Of a stretch of 9,951 bases of DNA, positions 1 through 5,705 are shown piece by piece. The stretch covers positions 1 to 9,951 of the forward strand of contig JASLBT010000459.1 in the NCBI GenBank assembly GCA_030146445.1, in the 5' to 3' direction. The notes under the pieces were generated by a model. It ran no database searches. It was given only the letters and a program-made list of their open reading frames with translations, and was not told the origin of the DNA. The DNA is from Segetibacter sp. Lineage in GTDB: Bacteria; Bacteroidota; Bacteroidia; Chitinophagales; Chitinophagaceae. The translations under genes and the position numbers were made by a program. How positions within the stretch are numbered: the stretch's first letter is position 1; each line of letters begins with the position of its first letter.

Positions 1-1
1 C

Positions 2-13
2 CTGGTGCTCTGA
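2..13 (+). repeat. 12-mer CTGGTGCTCTGA, copy 1
   Basis: This 12-base string occurs again exactly at 2865-2876. In both places it lies in a spacer and is followed within about 20-40 bases by units of the TCAACcta 8-bp family. It may mark an edge of the composite intergenic element. The window begins here, so the left context of this copy cannot be seen. Confidence 0.55.
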
Positions 14-38
14 ATGAATCACGTACAGAGGTGAGGTG

Positions 39-54
39 TCAACTTATCAACTAA
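39..54 (+). repeat. Two-unit 8-bp TCAACTTA/TCAACTAA repeat (family B)
   Basis: Two contiguous 8-bp units, TCAACTTA and TCAACTAA, are followed by decayed sequence (TAAGTTCTCAACTCCC). The units match those of the longer arrays at 210-257, 2895-2926 and 2972-3003, so this looks like a short or degenerate member of the same family. Confidence 0.6.
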
Positions 55-83
55 TAAGTTCTCAACTCCCTTCCTCCCTCGGC

Positions 84-113
84 GCTAACTCTGCCTCTCC
101 CGTTCTCTGCGGT
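84..113 (+). repeat. CTCTGC-motif segment
   Basis: A pyrimidine-rich stretch contains CTCTGC twice (89-94 and 105-110), separated by CTCTCCCGTT. From memory, similar CTCTGCGTTCTCTGCGG strings are common between genes in Bacteroidota. The inverse motif, CGCAGAG, directly follows the receptor stop codon at 2788-2794. Both sit next to an ATTCAAA-type array, which suggests that they belong to the same composite element. The call rests on two short motif copies and is weak. Confidence 0.35.
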
Positions 114-121
114 GGTCATAA

Positions 122-160
122 ATTCAAAATTCAAAATGCAAAATTCAAATGAATTCCTGA
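122..160 (+). repeat. 7-bp ATTCAAA/ATGCAAA tandem array (family A), copy 1
   Basis: Four contiguous 7-bp units run from 122 to 149: ATTCAAA, ATTCAAA, ATGCAAA, ATTCAAA. They are followed by the tail TGAATTCCTGA (150-160). The array at 2795 has the same units and nearly the same tail (TGAATTTCCGA), so the tail belongs to the repeated module and is not chance flanking sequence. Confidence 0.75.
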
Positions 161-209
161 ACAAATGGGATTTAGTGCGATGAAGAACATCATTTTGGGC
201 GTGCAGCTG

Positions 210-257
210 TCAACCTATCAACTTATCAACCTATCAACCTATCAACTGATCAACTTT
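210..257 (+). repeat. Six-unit 8-bp TCAACCTA tandem array (family B)
   Basis: Six exactly contiguous 8-bp units run TCAACCTA, TCAACTTA, TCAACCTA, TCAACCTA, TCAACTGA, TCAACTTT. The last unit is the TCAACTTT variant, which also closes both arrays of the next spacer (2919-2926 and 2996-3003). A CAATACC-type module follows a few bases later, as it does in the other two cases. There are no spacers between units, so this is not a CRISPR array. Confidence 0.9.
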
Positions 258-263
258 CCCCCC

Positions 264-283
264 GATACCTCAATACCCAATCC
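264..283 (+). repeat. CAATACC-type repeat (family C), copy 1
   Basis: The segment reads GATACCTCAATACCCAATCC and matches the core of the modules at 2938-2965 and 3010-3031. All three lie 4-12 bases downstream of a family-B array ending in TCAACTTT, so B and C travel as a pair. Confidence 0.75.
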
Positions 284-336
284 ACAATTGACCAACCTTT
301 AATTAACTTGTTTGTTCAACGGCATAATCCGTTACT

Positions 337-2787
337 ATGAGCCTAACAAGAATTTTCCTGTTGTTTATCGTTTCTGTCTTTTCGCCTGTGCTATACGCGC
401 AGTCTTCAGGACGATTGACCGGCACCATCACAGACCGGGGTACTTTGAAGCCAGTTGCCGGCGCCACTGTTGCACTTTCCGGAGGTGCAGCGGGTTCAAC
501 CGATTCACTCGGCAGGTTTAATTTCTCAGAACTGAATTTTGGAAGTTATTCGCTAACGGTTACCGCGGTTGGCTACGGCGAGTACCGGTCGTACAACCTC
601 GTAATCACCTCGGGGAACGAAGCCACTTTGGTAATTGAACTCGAACCGCAAAGGCAACAACTGGCCGGCGTGACCGTCACAACCAATAGGCGTACCGCCC
701 AGGCGGCTACCCTCGAAAGTCCGCTTTCTGTTCAACGGCTTACCGCGGAAGAGATACGGAGTAATCCTGGCGGTAACTTCGACATCAGTCGGGTGATACA
801 AGCGCTGCCGGGAGTGGGTGGCACATCGGGCAGTGTCGGCAGCTTCCGCAACGACATCATCATTCGTGGCGGTGCACCAAACGAAAACGTCTTCTACCTT
901 GATGGAATTGAAGTGCCGGTCATTAACCACTTCGCAACACAAGGCAGCGCGGGCGGTCCAACAGGAATTCTAAACGTATCGTTTATTGAAGACGTAAAAC
1001 TCAATACGTCGGCGTTTGAGGCACGCCACGACAATGCTTTATCCTCGGTGTTCCAGTTCCGCCAGAAAACGGGTAATCCCAACAGGGTGCAAGGCAATTT
1101 CCGGCTGAGTGCAACTGAAGTGGCAGCCACTTTTGAAGGGCCGATTAAAAAAGAAAAAACGACCTTTCTCGCTTCCGCACGCCGATCGTACCTCCAGTTC
1201 CTCTTCCAGGCGATCGATTTGCCGATTCGTCCAAACTACTGGGATTTCCAGTTTAAGGTCACGCACCGGGTATCGGAGAAGACAACCCTTACCTTATTGG
1301 GTGTCGGGGCAATTGACGAGTTCTCATTTGCAGAACCAAAAACCGCTACACCAGAGAAACTGTATGTGCTCAATTCAAATCCCTCCATCGATCAATGGAG
1401 TTATACCGTCGGAGCAGCGTTACGTCACCAGCTTGAAAATGGTTATCTCAGCGTAACGCTCAGTCGCAACATGTTGGACAATCGCCTGAATAAGTTCGAA
1501 AACAACAGGGTGCCAAAAGAAGGAGAAAGAATACTACGGGTAAGGTCGCAGGAAGTGGAAAATAAACTCCGGGTTGAAGTCAATAAGAACTACACCGGAT
1601 GGAAATTAGCCTACGGAATTATGGGGCAATTGGTTGATTATAGCAATACCACGTTCAACCGGGTGCGGAAAGAAATTTCCGACGAAAACGGGCAAGTGGT
1701 TCAGCCCGCGGTGACCGTAAATTTTACCTCGCCCCTCAAAAGTTTTTTTCGTTTTGGTGGATTTGTACAGGCCGGAAAGCGGTTCTTTGATGAACGGCTG
1801 GGCATCAGTGCAGGTCTTCGTGCCGATGGCAATTCGTTTACTGATGACGGTGCCAACCTTGCAAAGACCTTATCACCCCGGCTTTCCCTTTCGTATGTAT
1901 TTGCCCCCAAATGGACATGGAACAGTTCGGTTGGAAGATATTATAAGATCCCACCGTATACCATTCTTGGATTTGCGGATAACAATGGCACGTTGGTAAA
2001 TAAAAGTGCAGCATATACCAGGAGCGATCATTATGTAACCGGAATAGAATTCCTGCCCTACGACGCGCTTCGATTTACCCTGGAAGGTTTTTACAAAGGC
2101 TATGCAATGGTGCCGGTATCAGTACGTGAAGGCATTTCACTCTCCAATCTCGGGGGAGATTTTAGTGTTTTGGGTAATGAGGCGGTTACCAGCACCGGAA
2201 AGGGACGTGCATATGGTTTTGAATTTTTTGCACAACAGAAACTCACCCGCAAACTTTTCGGGATACTTTCCTACACCTGGTTCAAAAGCCGGTATAGCGG
2301 CACCAACGGTCGGTTGATACCAAGTGCCTGGGAGAACAATCACCTGTTGAGCATTACGACGGGCTATAAGCTTGGTCGCAACTGGGAACTGGGCGTAAAG
2401 TTCCGTTACCAGGGAGGCGCACCATATACCCCGTTTGATGAGACGCTTTCCAGGCTAAACTATTTATCGCTTGGGACCGGCCGACTGGATTATGCCCTGC
2501 TCAATACCCGCCGGCTGAACGCATTTCATGCCTCAGACCTACGGATCGACAAAAAGTGGAACTTTAAACGATTGACCCTTGATGCCTTTATTGATGTGTC
2601 GAACTGGTATGCTGCCAAAAGCCCGGGTTATCCGCAATATACTTTCCAGCGCAATGCAACAAATACGGCTTTTCTGACCACCGATGGCCGACCCATAAAG
2701 CCAGACGCCAGTAATGCAATACCGGTGTTATTGCAAAACAACGACGCACAGGTTACCCCAACGATAGGGCTGATTGTGGAGTTCTAG
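337..2787 (+). CDS. TonB-dependent outer-membrane receptor with carboxypeptidase-regulatory-like N-terminal domain
   Basis: This gene encodes an 816-residue outer-membrane gated channel that would import a ligand using energy passed on by TonB. Residues 1-21 form a signal peptide ending YA, followed by Gln22. Residues about 25-105 resemble the CarboxypepD_reg-like beta-sandwich (GxLTGTITD...VAGATVAL...DSLGRFNF...VTAVGYGEY). LAGVTVTTNR (109-118) sits where a TonB box would lie. The plug spans about 123-240 and contains IIIRGGAPNENVFYLDG (174-190). The rest is beta-strand-rich barrel, and the chain ends in Phe (LIVEF), as BamA-dependent outer-membrane proteins do. At 816 residues it is shorter than typical SusC proteins, and no SusD gene follows, so it is better called a stand-alone TonB-dependent receptor. 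The ligand is unknown. The ATG at 337 gives a complete signal peptide; no Shine-Dalgarno site is evident. The TAG stop is followed at once by repeat sequence. The frame is open with no sign of damage. Confidence 0.93.
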   Translation: MSLTRIFLLFIVSVFSPVLYAQSSGRLTGTITDRGTLKPVAGATVALSGGAAGSTDSLGRFNFSELNFGSYSLTVTAVGYGEYRSYNLVITSGNEATLVIELEPQRQQLAGVTVTTNRRTAQAATLESPLSVQRLTAEEIRSNPGGNFDISRVIQALPGVGGTSGSVGSFRNDIIIRGGAPNENVFYLDGIEVPVINHFATQGSAGGPTGILNVSFIEDVKLNTSAFEARHDNALSSVFQFRQKTGNPNRVQGNFRLSATEVAATFEGPIKKEKTTFLASARRSYLQFLFQAIDLPIRPNYWDFQFKVTHRVSEKTTLTLLGVGAIDEFSFAEPKTATPEKLYVLNSNPSIDQWSYTVGAALRHQLENGYLSVTLSRNMLDNRLNKFENNRVPKEGERILRVRSQEVENKLRVEVNKNYTGWKLAYGIMGQLVDYSNTTFNRVRKEISDENGQVVQPAVTVNFTSPLKSFFRFGGFVQAGKRFFDERLGISAGLRADGNSFTDDGANLAKTLSPRLSLSYVFAPKWTWNSSVGRYYKIPPYTILGFADNNGTLVNKSAAYTRSDHYVTGIEFLPYDALRFTLEGFYKGYAMVPVSVREGISLSNLGGDFSVLGNEAVTSTGKGRAYGFEFFAQQKLTRKLFGILSYTWFKSRYSGTNGRLIPSAWENNHLLSITTGYKLGRNWELGVKFRYQGGAPYTPFDETLSRLNYLSLGTGRLDYALLNTRRLNAFHASDLRIDKKWNFKRLTLDAFIDVSNWYAAKSPGYPQYTFQRNATNTAFLTTDGRPIKPDASNAIPVLLQNNDAQVTPTIGLIVEF

Positions 2788-2794
2788 CGCAGAG

Positions 2795-2853
2795 ATTCAA
2801 AATGCAAATGCAAATTCAAAATGCAAAATGTAAAATGAAAAATGAATTTCCGA
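2795..2853 (+). repeat. 7-bp ATTCAAA/ATGCAAA tandem array (family A), copy 2
   Basis: The 7-bp units are ATTCAAA (2795), ATGCAAA (2802), a 5-base slip TGCAA (2809), ATTCAAA (2814), ATGCAAA (2821), ATGTAAA (2828) and ATGAAAA (2835). The tail ATGAATTTCCGA follows, ending at 2853. It starts 8 bases after the receptor stop codon. It matches the array at 122-160 in unit sequence, period, orientation and tail. Confidence 0.8.
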
Positions 2854-2864
2854 CCAACTGAAGT

Positions 2865-2876
2865 CTGGTGCTCTGA
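2865..2876 (+). repeat. 12-mer CTGGTGCTCTGA, copy 2
   Basis: This is an exact second copy of bases 2-13. It lies between a family-A array and the first B-C module of this spacer. An ACCAG at 2881-2885 could pair with its first five bases, but the stem is too short to call a structure. Confidence 0.55.
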
Positions 2877-2894
2877 CTAAACCAGTTTCTGACC

Positions 2895-2965
2895 TCAACC
2901 CTTCAACCTATCAACTAATCAACTTTCTTCCTTATGTCAATACCCAATACCTCAATACCCAATCC
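2895..2965 (+). repeat. B-C composite repeat module, copy 2
   Basis: Four contiguous 8-bp units fill 2895-2926: TCAACCCT, TCAACCTA, TCAACTAA, TCAACTTT. An 11-base linker follows, then the CAATACC-type part at 2938-2965 (CAATACCC, AATACCT, CAATACCC, AATCC). The next module starts 77 bases after the start of this one, so the pair 2895 and 2972 is a tandem duplication of the whole B-C module with diverged linkers. Confidence 0.85.
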
Positions 2966-2971
2966 CCCTCT

Positions 2972-3045
2972 TCAACCTATCAACTAATCAACCAATCAAC
3001 TTTCTGTCCCAATACCTCAATACCTAAATCCCCAACTTCCAATCC
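2972..3045 (+). repeat. B-C composite repeat module, copy 3
   Basis: Four contiguous 8-bp units fill 2972-3003: TCAACCTA, TCAACTAA, TCAACCAA, TCAACTTT. A six-base linker (CTGTCC) leads to the CAATACC part at 3010-3031 (CAATACCT, CAATACCT, AAATCC), and a decayed CCAACTTCCAATCC follows to 3045. The closing TCAACTTT unit followed by C is identical to those of the other two forward arrays. Confidence 0.85.
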
Positions 3046-3208
3046 ACGCACTACCGTACAAGAGTGCGACGCAACGGCTGCCTCATAGTACCACTACCGT
3101 TGGGTCCATAAAGACTTGAATTATGGTGCGACAAGCGGAATTGCGGAGGCATATTCATTTATGGCTTATTTTCAGTGTGCTGACTATTTTTTAACCATGA
3201 TTCTACAT

Positions 3209-5557
3209 ATGTATAAACCATTAAAGTCGATCGTAGTTTGTTTTTCGCTCTGTATTTCCTCCCAGATTTCGGCGCAGGTACAACAACCTGCTACCCTTAC
3301 AACAGCCGACTATGCGCGGGCAGAAAAGATGCTTGCTTACAATACCGGGCAATTGGTCGATCGTGCAACAGTTAAGGCGACCTGGTTGGCCGATGACCGT
3401 TTCTGGTACCGGGTGCTGACCCCCCAGGGAAGTGAATTTGTGCTCGTGAACCCCGCAAAAAAACAACGCACCACAGCCTTTGATGCGCAAAAGCTCGCTG
3501 CTGCATTGTCTGCAGCCTCTGGCACTAAATACGAAGCAACACGGCTTCCTTTTTCTACAATCAATTATAGCAGTGATGAGGGTCTTCAGTTTTCAGTGGC
3601 TGGGAAAAACTGGAAATTCAATGCAGCAAACAGTTCAGTTGTGGCCGATGATGCACCTCTCGCAGGCACCTCTACGGGCACAAGCCCGAACAGCGTACTA
3701 TCACCGGATGGTAAAAGGGCCGCTTTTATACGCGATTACAACCTCTGGGTGCGCGACGTGACCACCAATAAGGAGACCCAGCTTACGACAGATGGGATCA
3801 AAGACTTCGGCTATTCAACCGACAACGCCGGCTGGAAGAAAAGTGATCGCGCCATATTGGCCTGGTCGCCGGACTCGAAAAAGATTGCGACCTACCAGCA
3901 AGATCAGCGGAATGTTAGCGACATGTACCTTGTTACGACCAATGTTGGCAGCCCAACCCTGCAGGCGTGGAAATATCCGCTACCCGGCGACAAAGAGGTG
4001 ATTACAATCCAACGGGTCATCATCGAGGTCGACAATCCAAAAGTAATCCGGCTGAAGATGCCACCCGATGCAAGAAGGGGAACCCTTTGCGATGATATCT
4101 CGTGTGGTGGTAAAGACTTCGGAGATGTGGATTGGAATAGTGATGGGTCGAACCTTGCCTTTGTATCAACAAGCCGCGACCACAAGCAGGCAACTGTGTG
4201 GATCGCCAATGCAGCAACGGGCGAGATCCGCCAGGTGTTCGCCGAAAACGTTCCCACGCAATTTGAGTCGGGTCAGGGAAGTGTAAACTGGAGATACCTG
4301 CCTGCAACAAATGAGATCATCTGGTTTTCGGAACGTGATAACTGGGGGCACCTGTACTTGTATGATGCAACAACAGGCAAGGTGAAGAACCAGATTACCA
4401 AAGGCGAATGGGCCATTTCTAAGCTGTTGAAAGTAGATGAGAAAACACGAACCCTGTACTTTCTTGCAGGTGGAAGGGAACAGAACCGTAATCCGTATTT
4501 CAGCCATTTGTACAGCGTTGCTTTTGATGGCAAAAAGCTGATGCTGCTTACCCCGGAAGATGGAAACCACCAGGTAAGTTTTTCTCCTTCGGGCCGATAT
4601 TTTGTTGACAGTTATTCGAAGCAGGATGTGCCGCCGGTGACTGTGCTACGTAATGCAAGCGGCAAGCTGGTGCTGGCTTTAGAGAAGGCCGACATCTCAA
4701 GGCTTACGGCAACTGGGTGGAAACCACCTACGCCGATCGTCGTAAAAGCGAGGGATAACAAAACCGATTTGTACGGTCTGATGTTTACGCCGACCAGCCT
4801 GGATCCAAATAAAAAATACCCCATCATAAATTACATCTATCCGGGTCCGCAGGGTGGTAGTATACGAAGCTGGAGTTTTGAAAACGCCTTTGGTGATAAC
4901 CAGGCGCTTGCTGAGTTGGGCTTTGTGGTAGTTGCAATAGAAGGAACCTGCAATCCCTTGCGCTCAAAAAGCTTTCACGACATGTGTTACGGCAATATGG
5001 CCGATAATACGTTGCCCGACCAAATTGCCGGCATGAAGCAGCTCGCCGCCAAATACGCCTATATCGACATTGACCGCGCAGGCATTTGGGGGCATTCCGG
5101 TGGTGGATATGCTACAGCCGCGGCAATGTTTCGTTTTCCCGAATTTTTTAAGGTCGGTATCTCAGAATCCGGTAACCACGACAACCGCAACTATGAAGAT
5201 GATTGGGGCGAAAGATATATCGGTTTGCTCACGACCGGGACAGATGGTAAATCGAACTATGAAGCACAAGCGAACCAGAACTATGCAAAAAACCTAAAAG
5301 GCAAACTGATGCTGGCGCATGGCATGCTGGATGATAATGTTCCGCCATACAATACCCTGTTAGTTGTGGAAGCATTGGAGAAAGCAAACAAAGACTTTGA
5401 CCTGGTGATCTTCCCCAATAGCCGGCACGGCTATGGTGAGTTCGGACCTTATATGATGCGCAGGAGATGGGATTATTTTGTGCGCCATTTACTCGGGGCT
5501 ATCCCGCCGCACGAGTATGAACTGAAGACAAAGACCGATCCCAGGGTTGGCGGTTGA
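3209..5557 (+). CDS. Secreted S9 (DPP IV-fold) serine peptidase lacking the Glu-Glu motif
   Basis: This gene encodes a prolyl oligopeptidase-family peptidase of 782 residues, likely in the periplasm or outer envelope, that should cleave short peptides. Residues 1-22 are a signal peptide ending SA, with Gln23 next. A beta-propeller covers roughly 95-480 (SPDGKRAAF, AWSPDSKKIA, WNSDGSNLAF). The alpha/beta-hydrolase domain covers about 520-782. The triad is clear: Ser630 in GHSGG, Asp708 in HGMLDDNVP and His740 in SRHGYG. Tyr544 in IYPGP fits the oxyanion-hole Tyr. Where DPP IV has DWVYEEE, this protein has DFGYSTD (199-205), so the acidic pair that binds the substrate N-terminus is absent and strict dipeptidyl specificity is doubtful. 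Cys pairs 294/299 and 581/593 could form disulfides. The frame is open from a TTG at 3116, with other ATGs at 3161 and 3197. ATG 3209 gives the best signal peptide, and 3197 is a close alternative. Its TGA stop lies inside a repeat array. Confidence 0.9.
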   Translation: MYKPLKSIVVCFSLCISSQISAQVQQPATLTTADYARAEKMLAYNTGQLVDRATVKATWLADDRFWYRVLTPQGSEFVLVNPAKKQRTTAFDAQKLAAALSAASGTKYEATRLPFSTINYSSDEGLQFSVAGKNWKFNAANSSVVADDAPLAGTSTGTSPNSVLSPDGKRAAFIRDYNLWVRDVTTNKETQLTTDGIKDFGYSTDNAGWKKSDRAILAWSPDSKKIATYQQDQRNVSDMYLVTTNVGSPTLQAWKYPLPGDKEVITIQRVIIEVDNPKVIRLKMPPDARRGTLCDDISCGGKDFGDVDWNSDGSNLAFVSTSRDHKQATVWIANAATGEIRQVFAENVPTQFESGQGSVNWRYLPATNEIIWFSERDNWGHLYLYDATTGKVKNQITKGEWAISKLLKVDEKTRTLYFLAGGREQNRNPYFSHLYSVAFDGKKLMLLTPEDGNHQVSFSPSGRYFVDSYSKQDVPPVTVLRNASGKLVLALEKADISRLTATGWKPPTPIVVKARDNKTDLYGLMFTPTSLDPNKKYPIINYIYPGPQGGSIRSWSFENAFGDNQALAELGFVVVAIEGTCNPLRSKSFHDMCYGNMADNTLPDQIAGMKQLAAKYAYIDIDRAGIWGHSGGGYATAAAMFRFPEFFKVGISESGNHDNRNYEDDWGERYIGLLTTGTDGKSNYEAQANQNYAKNLKGKLMLAHGMLDDNVPPYNTLLVVEALEKANKDFDLVIFPNSRHGYGEFGPYMMRRRWDYFVRHLLGAIPPHEYELKTKTDPRVGG

Positions 5558-5607
5558 TCGGTTGATCGGAAGATAAGTTGATAAGTTGATAGGTTGAGTG
5601 GTTGAAG
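5552..5607 (-). repeat. Inverted 8-bp TCAACCTA-family array overlapping the peptidase stop codon
   Basis: Seven 8-bp units read on the plus strand as GGTTGATC, GGTTGATC, GGAAGATA, AGTTGATA, AGTTGATA, GGTTGAGT, GGTTGAAG. They are the reverse complement of the TCAACC arrays in the earlier spacers. The third unit is degenerate but keeps the 8-base phase. The first unit supplies the last Gly codon and the TGA stop of the peptidase, so the array's edge lies within that reading frame. No CAATACC module is visible next to this array. Confidence 0.87.
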
Positions 5608-5646
5608 GTGAGAAGTTGCATGGTACACAAGATTGAAATCAATAGT

Positions 5647-5680
5647 AAGGGCCACCCGGTTTGGATGGCCCTTTTGTTAT
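5647..5680. terminator. Intrinsic terminator between convergent genes
   Basis: A perfect 8-bp stem, AAGGGCCA (5647-5654) with TGGCCCTT (5666-5673), encloses an 11-base loop. On the plus strand it is followed by CTTTTGTTATTT, a good U-tract for the peptidase transcript about 90 bases after its stop. On the minus strand the stem lies about 33 bases past the pectate-lyase stop, and the following tract is poorer in T, so termination in that direction may be weaker. Confidence 0.8.
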
Positions 5681-5705
5681 TTGTACAATAAGTATGTGCT
5701 GCGGT

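Larger units (their letters stand above)
1..336. other. Repeat-rich non-coding region upstream of the receptor gene
   Basis: No plausible gene is visible here. The region is a mosaic of simple-sequence modules. In order these are a 12-mer (2-13) seen again at 2865, a short 8-bp array (39-54), a pyrimidine-rich segment with CTCTGC motifs (about 84-113), a 7-bp array (122-149) with its tail to 160, an 8-bp array (210-257) and a CAATACC-type segment (264-283). Only about 53 bases separate the last module from the receptor start at 337, so the receptor promoter must lie in or beside the repeats. I found no good match to the Bacteroidota TTG / TAnnTTTG promoter in those 53 bases. A near match, TAACTTG at 304-310, is too weak to call. 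Confidence 0.8.
2788..3208. other. Repeat-rich spacer between receptor and peptidase genes
   Basis: About 420 bases carry no convincing gene. They contain CGCAGAG right after the receptor stop, a family-A array (2795-2853), the shared 12-mer (2865-2876), and two successive B-C modules (2895-2965 and 2972-3045). The segment 3046-3208 is free of recognisable repeats and probably carries the peptidase promoter and leader, but no clear TTG / TAnnTTTG promoter can be read there. The peptidase frame stays open upstream to a TTG at 3116, but that extension does not look like protein with a function (see the peptidase entry). No intrinsic terminator is obvious after the receptor. Confidence 0.75.

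Noticed and set aside
304..310. TAACTTG as a -7 promoter element for the receptor
   Set aside because: It lacks one T of TAnnTTTG, and the upstream TTG at 288 is only 13 bases away, so neither match nor spacing is adequate.
553..1456. Several opposite- and alternate-frame open frames within the receptor gene
   Set aside because: They overlap a long frame with strong domain evidence, have no recognisable domains, and their translations look like shadow-frame products (rich in Arg, Ser, Cys and Pro).
337..2787. SusC-type subunit of a SusCD glycan importer
   Set aside because: The protein is shorter than usual for SusC, and no SusD-like lipoprotein gene follows; the next gene is a peptidase more than 400 bases away.
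210..3045. CRISPR array
   Set aside because: The repeats are 7-8 bases long and directly contiguous, with no unique spacers, and no cas genes are present.
3116..3208. Upstream extension of the peptidase from a TTG codon (or ATG 3161 or 3197)
   Set aside because: The extra residues would put up to 31 amino acids before a complete signal peptide. ATG 3161 has GGAGG 11 bases upstream, but SD sites carry little weight in Bacteroidota. ATG 3209 best explains the export signal.
3904..4570. Minus-strand open frames of 86-134 codons inside the peptidase gene
   Set aside because: They lie entirely within the beta-propeller coding region and show no domain, signal or start context.
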